Shown: positions 47,676-58,740 of the stretch, piece after piece
Layout of the letters: each line of letters begins with the position of its first letter
Position numbering within the stretch: the stretch's first letter is position 1
From: Uloborus plumipes
Taxonomy: Eukaryota; Arthropoda; Arachnida; Araneae; Uloboridae
DNA: 64,000 nt
Assembly: GCA_038373865.1 (NCBI GenBank)
Contig: JAXGGA010004479.1
Span: 1 to 64,000, forward strand
Direction: 5' to 3'
The notes under the pieces: model-generated
Database searches by the model: none
The model's input: only the letters and a program-made list of their open reading frames with translations
Told to the model about the DNA's origin: nothing
Translations under genes and position numbers: made by a program

Positions 47676-48029
47676 TCATTCCACCAACGGATTTTCACAG
47701 GCCAACTGTCACTCAAATCCTTCTCGTCCAATCACGCCATATTTCCAAAAGAATCTCAGCACAAAAACAAGCCCAGCTAAACAAAAAAGAAAGAAAACAA
47801 CGGCTTCTCACCATGACGTCATACCCCACAGAATGAAACTTTCACCTGTCAATCAAATTCGTCACGGCAGCGAAAAAAACCGATTCTCTTTTCCCAATCG
47901 TTGCTCGAAAAACAACCACAGTGAGAAAGAAATGGCGAACGTTCTGCCTGACCAAAATCGAAACTTTCCAACACTTGTGGATGAAGTAAATTGAAGAAAT
48001 GCAAATGACTCATTAAGCTAATGAATTCA
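47676..48029 (-). other. Sequence between LTR edge and Tc1 remnant
   Basis: About 350 bp that is either the outer U3 of the LTR or part of the Tc1 element. It contains TGACGTCA-type wording near 47815. Not resolved without the second LTR. Confidence 0.4.
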
Positions 48030-48185
48030 TTCCACAGCTTCCAATAATCATGCATGATGGAAACATTCCACCCCAAGTCTTTCTGCAATATCGCGAAATG
48101 AAAATCTACCTTCTCGTAGTCAAATTGTACGACCTCGTTTAAACTCGGTAAGCTGTTGATAATGGCTTCTTCGTCTTCTTAAAAG
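48030..48185 (-). pseudogene. Tc1/mariner transposase N-terminal fragment
   Basis: The minus strand reads FKRGRT, LREGRFSFRDIAERLG and, after a frame change, WNVSIMHDYWKLW. This is the first helix-turn-helix (PAIRED-like) of Tc1-type transposases. It carries at least one stop and one frame change. The catalytic DDE domain is missing, expected to the left where the retrotransposon and G-free tract now lie. Confidence 0.75.
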
Positions 48186-48474
48186 CATTCCTGACCATCA
48201 TGAACGCAATTCGTCAAATTTCATGGAAAAATAATACTCACGAGCTTCATAACACGCTTTTAAAACAAGCCTTATTTGCATGTTCTGAGTGACGCCAACT
48301 GCGCCACACTTATGCGCGGAGCGCGAAATTTCAATCGATGTCATCTTTCAGTTGTATAAACACGCATACCAAATTTCGTTTATCTAGCTCAAGTCTTTCT
48401 TGGTGTTGGGATTTTTTTTCCGCCAGTGTAAAATGCAGGTTCCTTTGTCAGAATATGGCTTACTTAAGCTATTT

Positions 48475-48690
48475 TAGTGCACAAAAGCTAAAATGTACAT
48501 CTGAATTCTAATGAATCTCGACATAGTTTATTTTATTTGTTTTAGTGTGCAAATGAATAAAATGCACATTAAAATAGTTATACATCAAGACAAAGTTAAT
48601 CTCAGTTTTTGTGACCAAATGATTAAAAATATCATTTAAATGATCGTTTATCTTAGTATAATTTATCTTGGTTGTGTTTTAGTGTAAGAA
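48475..48690 (+). repeat. Minisatellite right of the 12-kb block
   Basis: Three diverged units of about 65-72 bp with GTGCAAATGAATAAAATGCAC, then CATTAAAAT..TATACAT, then GACA.AGTT.AT.TT..TTTTAG. It matches fragments at 34125-34190 and 35690-35770, so the array has been split by later insertions. Confidence 0.7.
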
Positions 48691-48837
48691 AGAACGATTT
48701 GCGCATTTCATTAGAGCCATCTGTTACATTATGTGCGTTGAAAATATTGTGATATTAATAATTAATAAATCCTTTGTACAGTGAAGTTGTATTACAATGT
48801 GATATGCATTCAACTGCTTGCAAAAAATAGTACCTTT

Positions 48838-49365
48838 TTAACTCATTTATGCCCAGTAGCCTAAAACGGGACACTTGTTAGTTACCGCATATAAAAACCT
48901 GTAATGGGTATATCATTTTACTAAAGCAGTTTTTCGCAAGTTATAGATAGTCCTTCTTAAGAAAACCAGCTAGAGCCACTAGTTGGCTATCAGAGTTTAT
49001 TTATTGACAGCTATTTTCAGTCCAATCAGTCAAGCAACGATCCAGCATGGGTAGCCACAGAAAGTAAGTTTTATTTTGAGAACTTATTTTTCATAAAATT
49101 AAACTATTTTAAAATGATTTGCTGAAAATTGACCACAGATGCTTTCTGAAATGTTACTTTGCAAAAGTAAAGTCAAGTAAGGTCGTATTTTGCTGAGATA
49201 TCTGCAAAACATCCCATAAACAGAACGTCAAATGATTTAATAAATATGGCAACGGCGAACTATTTTAAGCCTAAAATGTATGTAAACCATTCCAAGTAAG
49301 AGTTTTAAGCAGATAAAAATTGAAAAAAAAAAATGTTAAAAAGAACTTGGGCATAAATAGGTTAA
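48838..49365. mobile_element. TTAA-type MITE (family II), full copy
   Basis: 528 bp with TTAA at both edges; ends CTCATTTATGCCCA and GGGCATAAATAGG are imperfect inverted repeats. Inverse relative of 11728-12155. Related in style to family I but with different sequence. Confidence 0.82.
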
Positions 49366-50152
49366 TATACCTTGTCTACGATATCGACAAATGCCGCAAC
49401 AATATTAATTTCATATCTTCAAATTTTGCTTCCGCTTGGTTTCAGTTATCTTCTCTCAAGAGTATTTTAGTACATTAAAGTTTTTTATACGAGGTTAGTA
49501 GCCAAGTTTTTAATCTTAACGTCAGTTCTTATTCAGTTACTGCGCAATAAGTTATAGCTTTAACAGAGCTGAAATTAATGTTTTTAGTTGAGATATGGAT
49601 GGAAAGTTGAAAAATATCGACACCGGATTTTTCATTTTCCCCCAATTTAGAGCTGTCTCTGGTCAAGATTGCTTTAATATATAGAGTTTTTATGCACGAT
49701 TAATACGCAGAATTTACTAATTAATAATAACAAGGTTTATTTGTACACTTTGGTGTAGAGTAATTACGATAAAATAAAAGTTATGCTGTTTTCCAGATTT
49801 GAAATTTTCTATAGAATTTTTTGAAATATTATTTTCACACAAGGTTAGTGTATGAGATTTATTCATATAACTAATGTCGATAACCAGTTTTAGCATCAAA
49901 TATTATTTTGATATATTAGCAAATAAATGTTATAACATTAACAAAATGTTTATTTACATTTTATTTGTTTATTTCTTTATTCACTTTTTACTAGGTTTCA
50001 ATTGTCCTACATAAAATTATTTTTGTTAATTAGATTTGTGTGATTCACATGACTTGATTAAAAAATTCACTAATTAAAAAAAATCATACAAAAAAAATAA
50101 ATTTGTTTATCTTATGATTTTTCTCGTAAAAGTAAATAGTATTGTTAATTAG
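49366..50152. other. Receptor intron, nothing recognised
   Basis: AT-rich with no exon, RNA or transposon end. Confidence 0.45.
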
Positions 50153-50154
50153 TA

Positions 50155-50554
50155 CCCTAGCAGCATTATCTCATCGGCCGATGATCGGCCATTCATCGAA
50201 ACCCGATGAAATTCTCATCGGCCGATGATCGAATTCGATGAGTTCTCATCGGGAATTGCTCCTCTATGTCTCATCGTTCAAACAGAATCCGAGCAGCAAA
50301 ATCCGATGAGTTTTGCTCGAAATACGATGAGATTTGGAGTAGTCCTGTGCCGATGAATTTAGGATCAATTTTAGATGCTCATCTTATTTTCATCGGGAAA
50401 GTTGATCGGAAGGATATCGCTCTCCGATGAAAAGTAGCTTATCGAAAACGGTGCTCAGATACTGATCGGAACGATGTCATCGTGCGTTACGGGATCAGTT
50501 TACGAGGATTCGATGATCGGCCAAGCAAAATCCGATGAGCTGATGCTACTTGGG
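50155..50554. mobile_element. GATCGG-rich TA-target MITE, deleted copy 3
   Basis: 400 bp, TA at both edges (50153-50154, 50555-50556), ends as in copies 1 and 2. It lacks the tRNA-like module and most 60-bp units, so it is an internal-deletion derivative. Confidence 0.87.
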
Positions 50555-50710
50555 TAGCGACCATATGTTAATGTTTTCGATCTGATTACTCTGATACTTT
50601 TACAATTTTTTTATTACTTTTTTTTGAGATTTCAGGGCGTTTTACTATCAATTAACAACATTTTCTTCCAAAATGCTCCCCCCTTTCCACCTATAATCGG
50701 TATGAAACTA

Positions 50711-51113
50711 CAGTAAACCCCTGATTATCCGCAGTGTGGATTATCTGTGGGTCTTTCTGACTTCCGTTTTCATTTTTAACGGTAATGTTGAGTGTGTTAT
50801 TAATCATTTTGAGCTCTTAAACATGTATTTTACATTCAGTTCTATAGTCTTTAGTCAGAACGTAAACTTATTGTGAATGTTATTGATTTTTTAGCTAGTG
50901 AAAACACTCCCAAGTAACACACTTCGTTTTTTAAAGGTTGTAAAATGGTTATTAACGTTGTAACAACCGCTTAAAAACGTTTATAAAACGTTTAAAGGTT
51001 ATTTGTGCTACCTGGGCTATTATCGTTTTTTACCTGTTTTTAAAGTATCCTCAGTATTCGGTAATCCGCGATTACTGTGCTAACCTATTTCACGGATAAT
51101 CGGGAGTTTACTG
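50711..51113. mobile_element. pogo/Tigger-like MITE
   Basis: 403 bp between TA dinucleotides. Ends CAGTAAACCCCTGATTATCCG and (inverse) CAGTAAACTCCCGATTATCCG match the pogo/Tigger terminal style. Within it, 50909-51026 is a smaller inverted-repeat insert with CCCAAGTAACACA / TGTGCTACCTGGG ends. Confidence 0.8.
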
Positions 51114-51115
51114 TA

Positions 51116-51445
51116 CACTGTAAAAAATAGTTGTTTTTACGTTAAAATTCAGCTAATTTTATAGTAACAAACTGTAAAAATTGCTTATTTCGCAGTTTAT
51201 TGCTGTGCATTTTACAGTTTTAGACCGGAGCCTCTGCTGCCAATATTATTCCGTTTTTACAGTATGATGTAGCTAATTTTATGGTAATAAACTGTAAAGT
51301 TGCGGTAATAAACTATAAAATTGCTGCTTTACAGTGCTAAACTGTAAAATAGCTAGTTTTAAAGACTACTGTGCACTTTAGTTTTAAACTGGAACCTCTG
51401 CTGCCAGTATTATACTATGAAAATAACTTATTATTTTCTGCAGTG
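51116..51445. mobile_element. TA-target MITE with internal duplication
   Basis: 330 bp; ends CACTGTAAAAAATA and (inverse) CACTGCAGAAAATAATA; TA on each side. It contains two ~150-bp copies around CCTCTGCTGCCA. It shares the TA at 51114-51115 with the pogo-like MITE, so the two abut exactly. Confidence 0.75.
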
Positions 51446-51721
51446 TAGTTTAAAAAATCCTTAGTTCTTACACTCCCTGAAAACCACACTCCATTTCGTG
51501 AAGATTCTACCCCCAATATACGAGAAAGTTCAATTTACTCTCTAATGAATTCTCGACTCATTAGCTAGAGAAGAGTTTTATTTGATTACTTGTAGAAAAG
51601 TTCGTACGAAAAACGGGCGTGGCTTAAAAGTGCGAGTTCTGGATTTTTAAAACTAATTGGTACTAGTTTAAGGAGAGAAGGAGGATTTCTTGACAAGTAA
51701 ATGTTGTTGATTGATAGCATA

Positions 51722-52412
51722 ATAGTGGCGCGACATCGACCCAAAAGTATCGATGTTTTGAAATATCGATGTTCTGAAACATCGAACGTATATTCTTGCA
51801 TAATAAACTATATAAAAGATAATGCTAGAGATAAATTCACTGTACTCAATTTACCGAAGATGAATTTTTAAATGTCAGGGATAAGAATAAGCCTATAATA
51901 ATAATGAAAATTTATTATTAAGGCTCCAAATCAAGCTGTGCAAAGGGATAAATAATTCATACATTTTTAAGTACAAACGTTAAAGTGCAAAACTTTGAAA
52001 CATCAATACAAATGAACTGGAATCATTTTGCAAGATATTTTAAAGCTTGACTTAAATAATAATAAAAAAAAAATAGAATGTAAGTTATTTAATAATTAAC
52101 AAGAATCTATTAGATAAATTTGTAATGTATTTCAAAGTTGATAACACGAGATATAAGTCTACATTTATAGATCCAGTTCTGTGGGCAATAGATAACTGTT
52201 TCCAACGCAATAGGCAATGAGGCAATAATTAAGAACTAATTCTGTTTTCATCATAACTTAAACATATAAACATTTTTAATGGACATTTTACGTCAACTAT
52301 AGAACATCGACATCGAATGCGAAAAATCAATGTTTCGAAAACATTGACCCTTTAACGTCGATGGTGAAAATTATCGGTCTTTCAAAAGCATAGACATGAA
52401 TGTCGTACCACT
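51722..52412. mobile_element. Inverted-repeat element rich in ATCGATG
   Basis: Ends ATAGTGGCGCGACAT and (inverse) ATAGTGGTACGACAT. The first 80 bp and last 110 bp hold repeated AT-CGATGTT / AACATCGA words. About 690 bp. Target duplication unclear. Confidence 0.6.
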
Positions 52413-52415
52413 ATA

Positions 52416-52662
52416 CTGCCGTGCTAAGCGCAAAAGTGGTTTTTACAGCTGAGCTCAAACTGAGACATTACTCTTTGAAATTTTGTGCCACCATGTATTT
52501 GATTCAGATGAAACTTTTTAATATTTTTTAAAAAAATAATTCCCGTTTTCAAATGACCATATAATTTTGTATTTTGGTAAAATACGTTACAAAAAACCAC
52601 CTGATGGTGAAACTCAATTTGTTTAAAACGTGCAGGTACAATTTTCGTGCTTAGCACGGTAG
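52416..52662. mobile_element. TA-target MITE
   Basis: 247 bp, ends CTGCCGTGCTAAGC and GCTTAGCACGGTAG, TA flanks. It sits directly beside the previous element. Confidence 0.75.
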
Positions 52663-52890
52663 TATAGCATTGCGTCTCAAAAGTCCTAAAAAAGGTTCGA
52701 ATGAAATCCTAAAATCGTCATTTTTAATATTTAGTCCAGAAATATAGGAGAATAGCAACTAATTTGAGACAGCATTTTGACTTAAATGTAGTGTGTTTTA
52801 TAGCTGTGTAATATAAGCGAAATGCAGAAGTATAGCAGAAAATTTTGATGTGATATCAAAACCATGTTTTCAATTTTTTTATGTCGTGTT

Positions 52891-53406
52891 TTAACTCATT
52901 AATGCCTAGTGTCCCTTTTTAGGGACGGTTCAAAAAAGGGTCTGGATTTCCCCAAAATGAACATTTCAATCAAATAATAGTGTTCAATTATTACCTTGGT
53001 ATTGTTTCTATTCGTTATTAACAGATTGCAGCACATAACGATTGTAAAGTGCTTTCTGTAGCAGTTTTAGTATGATCTTTATCAAAAATTACATCGTTCA
53101 CAATTTCAAGAAAACAAGCGAAGTTTTCAAAGTTATTCCCAGCTTCCCAGGTTATGTTAATTGCTGATTTTATTTCTTCTTATAAAATGCCTTTTTAAAT
53201 ATTATATCGTAGGCAGAAAAAATTTTTAGTAAAAAAAGTATGTACCCCCAAGGGTCTATCGTAACTTTTAAGAGACGATTTTTCTTTCCTTAATAAAAAA
53301 AATATTTTTTACATATTTTTCTAATTATTTTTCCTGTCCATTAAACGCTGTTTGTAACCAGTATACAAAATATCTTTGGAAAAAAAATCTGGCATCAATG
53401 GGTTAA
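52891..53406. mobile_element. piggyBac-type MITE (TTAA, family I)
   Basis: 516 bp, TTAA at 52891 and 53403, start CTCATTAATGCCTAGTGTCCC, end ATCAATGGG. Ends 91 bp before the TM1 exon of the receptor. Confidence 0.87.
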
Positions 53407-53497
53407 TACCTTCTTCGTACTAAAGATTTCATACTATACTTCAAAATATCTCTTTAAAAATGTTATCCTTATGTTTCAATCTGTTTCCTCTTAACAG

Positions 53498-53601
53498 GGG
53501 GTAGCAAAAGCACCTCTGACTGTCTCTCTCATCCTGCTTGTGTGCTCCTTAATATCCCTGTTTTTCCTCGCAGTCACCATTTTCATCTTCTTCTACTTCA
53601 A
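53498..53601 (+). CDS. Pdfr: Class B1 GPCR exon: transmembrane helix 1
   Basis: Exon of 104 nt with acceptor CCTCTTAACAG and donor AA|GTAAGC. It reads in phase 0 as GVAKAPLTVS followed by about 25 strongly hydrophobic residues (LILLVCSLISLFFLAVTIF) and an aromatic end, FFYF. This is TM1 of a seven-helix receptor. It ends in phase 2, and the split Lys codon is completed by the next exon to give the FK-SLQC junction typical of family B between TM1 and intracellular loop 1. Plasma-membrane location follows from the family. Confidence 0.82.
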
Positions 53602-56097
53602 GTAAGCATTAGAGAATTTCTTTTTATTGCTCTCCTGTTTTTGACAGCTGGTCGGACACAAAGCGAAACGGATTAGAAGGATAAGAGCTTGTTTTTATTT
53701 CTTTCTCTTGCCTCTTTTTTTTCCAAACATAAGAAAACCAAACTTATTTCTCAGTAAGTTTAACGCTGATTAAGAAAGAAATGAAAAAGATGACTTTGTT
53801 TTCTCCTTTCCATTGTGTCTAAGTTGGTGGGGTAAAACTATTTTTTTTTCTATTTTTGTAAAGAGTGAGATTTGATCGCGGACTTTTGCAAACTATTTTT
53901 TTTTTATTATTCTTATAATCTGCAGTGTGCATTGTGTCAATTTTGTTTTTTTTTTTTTTAAGCTACATGTTTCTCCCCTTTTTTCTCCTTAAGTACTTAG
54001 TTTCCTATTTTACGGTCACTGTTTTCTGCCTTCTATATAACAAAGAAACGAAACAAAATGAAATGAGTAAAACTACAAGATGAATCTTTTACAACAGGAG
54101 TCACAAGTACAAATTTTTACAGGCAATATTCTATTATGTAAAGATTTGCTGAAAGTTCATTTAGAATCTGCTTGAACTTAAATATTACAGATAAATTATC
54201 GTTACTATTGTTTTACAAATTACCTTTATAGAACTAACTTTCTGATTCTAACTTTCTGAATGGGTTCTCAATATTACCTTAAACAGTAACCGATCCGTCT
54301 TAACAGTAAAGTATGTCTAACATACTAAACCTTAACATAAGCAAATATAGAGCTACTCAAAACTACAACTACAATGAAACTTTAGCCGAAGAGTAAAACA
54401 AATAAAAGTAAATATCTAATTAATGAAAAACACATGCAAACAAGTACCGTGTATTGAGAAAAAACTTGATATTTTTATCTGGTTAAGTTGTCATTGACTG
54501 GGAGAAGGACTCCATGAATGAATATTAAGTGCTAAAAAGTAATGGTGTAAGTTCTTTGTTGAAAATGGGTTAACAAATCTAATACTTGTACTTTTTCTAT
54601 TTGCTTATCAGCAGAAGACAGTAAAACCGCAAATAATGCGACCTTTCCATTAGCTTTGATCAATCGAAAGCTATAAACAATCCTTGATTGCTCAAAAACA
54701 GCTCAAAAACAGTCTCATTCACAAATATCATGTTTAGTTTCAGACTCAAGCGTTGAGTTATTGCTTTTGATTCGATGTACATTTGGAACACGTTTCCAAA
54801 AGTTGCTGTAAGGAGGGTACATAAGTGGTAATAAACGTAAGCACAGTTAAGTGTTTTTAGAAGTGTACTTCTTTTAACACACTTAAGGGAAAATTTCTCA
54901 CAACACGAAAGTGTTGAAAATAAATTGACATGTTCCTGATAAATTGGATATCATTTGATGACACAGTATTGAATTCAGAGCCCAACTTGAGAAGTCAACT
55001 CCAATATGAGCTTGGCGATTCATGCAAATTTACACTTTTCGTCGATGGACAGGATTTTTTATTGACTATGAAAGTTGAATTCCTTTTCCAACAAGCTCGA
55101 AATTCTGTGTGTTTGTCTCTCTTCATTGTAAGACCAACTCAGCGCATATGTTAATTTCTTTACGAAGTTTAATTTGTTGTTAACAATAATACTAATAGAG
55201 ACCCATGCCCTATTAGCTTAGGCGATAAAGATGATTGGAGAAGAAATTATTTCATGAAACATAAGGTCTCCAAGTGAGAAAGAACTTGCCTTGTCCCCGG
55301 TATTCAACTGAACCAGTGTAAAAATTTAAGCGTAATTCTAAAAGAAGTTGATCAGGAAGTTACCAGGAAACCTACATTCATAGTAAACGTCAACGACCGA
55401 TCACACAAAGTTTGGACCCACAGATTTAAATAGCAAATACTCCACATGCACTCTGTCGGTATTTAGTAGCGTCGGGCTTTAAACCTGAGACACTTCTGAT
55501 TCCAACTCCAATGTCCCATCAACATAGGCACCCTCCGTTTACCAAGTCAAATCAGTTATTATAATAAAAAATTCCACGTTTTAGACTTTAACAAGTGCTC
55601 TTAATCTCCTTTCAGAATCTGAAATTAAACTACACTTTCAATACTGTTACAAATTTCATAACGGCACATGCATTTCAAAATCATTGAAGTAATGCATAGC
55701 AGAGGAAGGAGTCTAAAACTTAGTGAACAGCTCATGAATTTCAGAAATACGTATACTCTTCATTGCACAAATGTGTACAAGCAATTTTTTTGTAACAGTT
55801 TTACGCAAAAACTAGTAGTAAAACAAATAATCAACTCGAAAATTCGCAAAACGGCAAGGAGAAATGTAAAAAGAATTTTAAAAATACTCTTTATTAAAGC
55901 TAAAATAACAATCCTTGACATCAATGTTAAACACTTTTAATTCAGTCAATACAAGACAATTTCAGAACTTATTCGGCTACTCATAAAAAAATACTCCCTT
56001 CTTCTCTCACCGGCCTCCCAAAAGCTGCATGAACTAAACAAATTTTGTTCTCGTCTTAGTACATGCGAAACATTTTACCCAGAAATGCTGAATTACG
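53602..56097. other. Receptor intron, no gene recognised
   Basis: AT-rich; several T-runs just after the TM1 exon. Open frames at 54930-55154 and 55668-55940 match no known family. Confidence 0.45.
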
Positions 56098-56161
56098 TTT
56101 AGCCATGGCTTCACTAGATAGCGTCTTATGCAACGTTATCGAGTGAAGCCTTGGTTTAGCC
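56098..56161. repeat. Imperfect ~26-bp hairpin
   Basis: TTTAGCCATGGCTTCACTAG pairs with the inverse of CGAGTGAAGCCTTGGTTTAGC across a loop of about 8 bases. It lies 160 bp before the TM2 exon. It could be a small MITE or a hairpin RNA. Confidence 0.6.
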
Positions 56162-56319
56162 AATGAGAATACAGGGAGTCAAGCAAAAGCAAAATACTTT
56201 TTGTCTGTTGTTACTTATGCATCTTTGACGACGTACTTTATTTTAGCCAATTGCGTTTACTTTCTTGTAAAAAGTGTTTTGCTTCACTTTTTCATATAAA
56301 TCCTTATTTATTATTGTAG

Positions 56320-56449
56320 ATCGCTGCAGTGCTCCCGTTTACGTGTGCACCGAAATCTAGTTGTGGCTCTCATCATACACTCGTTGATGCTTGTTGTCAT
56401 ATCCTTACCCGTAGTGGGCGGGCCAAACATACCATCGTACAGAGACCTG
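56320..56449 (+). CDS. Pdfr: Class B1 GPCR exon: intracellular loop 1, TM2 and extracellular loop 1
   Basis: Exon of 130 nt with acceptor TTATTGTAG and donor CTG|GTACGT. After one base completing the Lys codon it codes 43 residues: SLQCSRLRVHRNL (loop 1 with the family-B R-x-H-x-NL signature at the base of TM2), a hydrophobic TM2 (VVALIIHSLMLVVISL), then PVVGGPNIPSYRDL, the start of extracellular loop 1. The short loop and the ISLPVV/PSYRD wording look more like the PDF-receptor group than the calcitonin-like (DH31) or CRF-like (DH44) receptors. That judgement comes from memory of the families, not alignment. It ends in phase 0. Confidence 0.83.
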
Positions 56450-56660
56450 GTACGTTATTCTTTTTTCTTTCTTTTACATAATTAAGGAAGTATTTTACAA
56501 GGTGCCCAGAAATAATTGACGGCAAAATTTATTTGTGCATAATTTACATTCAAGATGTTTTTTACTGTTGGCAACACTTAATATATTTAGTTTAATTATA
56601 TGAGCAATAGTGCAGACGATTCTTTGAATTAAAATCCGTTTCATTCTTTGCATTATCAAG

Positions 56661-56723
56661 ATGGGTGCTAAACGCCGTTCAATTCTCGAATTGCAATTAA
56701 AATGTATGCGGAATTGTGATTTT
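56661..56723 (+). pseudogene. Mariner transposase, first fragment
   Basis: Opens with Met and reads GAKRRSILELQLKCMRN, fitting the N-terminal helix-turn-helix. Cut at 56723 by the foldback insertion. Confidence 0.6.
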
Positions 56724-58654
56724 GGGTCATTCCATGTCAAGTGATCCAACGTTTTTTACCTTACATTTTTGTATTTCTTTCTTTTTTGGCTCATCAATTG
56801 TACCCCTTGAGGTAATCAAAAGTCTCAATTTTTTTATTTTTATCTCTATTATTTTTTCATTTATGAGACTTTGAACTTTGGAAAACCCCTCGTTTTTCCA
56901 TGGATAAGGGAAGATAAAAGGGACCATAACTCGGCATCAAATATAGATAGAACGATTTTGTAAATGGAATTTTAAAGTACGTTTGTTGCCGCTTAATCTG
57001 ATATGCAACATGACCAATTTGATAAAAATTTTCTTTTTCAAAAAATGAAATTTAAATTTCAAATTTCAATTTCTCAAAAAACATATAATGAATTTTTTTC
57101 AAAAAATTCTCAAAAATTCTTGTGTATTTTATCTATGTTTGTACAAAATTTTAGATTGGGATCTCAATGGGATAATATTTTTTTGAATTTTTGAATAAAA
57201 CTGTATAGGAAAAAAAATGATATTTTTTAGATTCTATTTATTTAAATACTAAGTTATCTTGCTTGTGATGGTCTAAAAAGTAGTAAACAAACATGAATAT
57301 GTTTAAGGTAAGCTGGCATGAGCTTATAGATTTGTCAGGTTCACCCCCTCACCCCTTCCTCCCCCGCACAACCACTATTTTTTAATTCAAAACTGTTCAA
57401 AATGTTAAAAAAAACTCTTTGATACAAAATGAATAGTAAACTTATTTAAAATTGGTAAATGGGTTTCCTTATAACTAAACAAAGTATCCCCTCCTCCACT
57501 CAAATATACCATTAACGCTGTACTATTATGACATCTAACCTGGGGATTGAATTGACTATTATTTTTACTCTAGGTAAGTGAGCTAGCATTAACTTGTAAA
57601 TTGGTCAGCTCCCCCTCCCTTCCTTCCCGACACACCATTTTTCCCCCAAACTGTATCAAATGCTAAAAAAACCCTTTTTGATACATAAAAACCAGTAAAC
57701 TTATTTAAAGTTGGTAAATGGGTTTCCTTATAACAAGGCAAAGTAAAACCCTTCTCCAACCCAAATATACCATTAACGCTATACTAATATGACTTCTCAA
57801 CTGGGGATTGATTTGAGGATTATTTTCCCTAGGTATATATTGTTTTTCAGACGAAGTGTTTTGTTTTTTCAATTCGACCTTCACAAAGAGTACTGCCATT
57901 CAACATCTGAATTTAAACTTATGATTCATTTCATCCCCTCCTCAAGCACCAATCTTCAATTTTAGAGGAAGAAAAAAAACGGTTCGCCCCAAGATCATAG
58001 CAAACAGCAAAATAGCACTGCTTCCCCTTGTTCTCATAATGTTTTCCCATTATTTTCACACAAAACTGAAAAGAAATCAAAGTATCAGGTTATAGGCCAG
58101 TCCCCATCACTGCCTTTCCTTTCTCTTATTGGACAAAGCTCATGTGGTAGTAGGAAAGAGTAACAAACAGAACAATTTGAAACACTACCAGACAACAGTA
58201 GAGACTGAGGCTTTGAAATGGGGTTAGGCGGGATGATAAAAAAATAAAAGTTTGGAGCGGGAAGGTAGGAAAAGGGGGGGGGAGCAATCTGTAAAGAAGT
58301 TAAACAACATGAGAGGTTGTGATAAAAAAGCAGTGTTTTTTTAATATATGTATGTAGATATATCTTGCTGCATTACTTTCCTTTACAACAAAATGAAAAT
58401 AACACAAACAATTAAAAAAATTAAACAACAGTTGCACACTGGATAATGTGGGAAGATAGTTATGGGGGCACAGACCTATGATCTGATATTTTGATTTATT
58501 TTCAGTTTTGTGCGAAAAGAATAGAAAAACCGATGAGAACAAGGAGAAACAGTGCTATTTTGCTCTTAGCTTTGATCTTGTGGCGACCCAATGATTTCCT
58601 CCCTTCAAAATTGAAGATTGGTGCTGGAGTAGGAGATGAAATGAATCATAAAGT

Positions 58655-58740
<86 letters not shown>

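Larger units (their letters stand above)
36122..48429 (-). mobile_element. Tc1/mariner element swollen to 12.3 kb by insertion
   Basis: Left end CACTGGCGGAAAAAAG..ATCCCAACACCAAG at 36122; right end CTTGGTGTTGGGAT then TTTTTCCGCCAGTG at 48429. Both are flanked by TA. Removing the block rejoins a minisatellite unit (AAATGAACGAATTAA-TA-AAATGCAGG), which supports a single insertion site. The right part retains the start of a transposase on the minus strand. The rest is occupied by an LTR retrotransposon and the G-depleted tract. Confidence 0.75.

Noticed and set aside
54930..55940. Open frames of 74 and 90 codons as small genes
   Set aside because: No recognised motif, no splice or promoter support, and a length expected by chance in intronic DNA.
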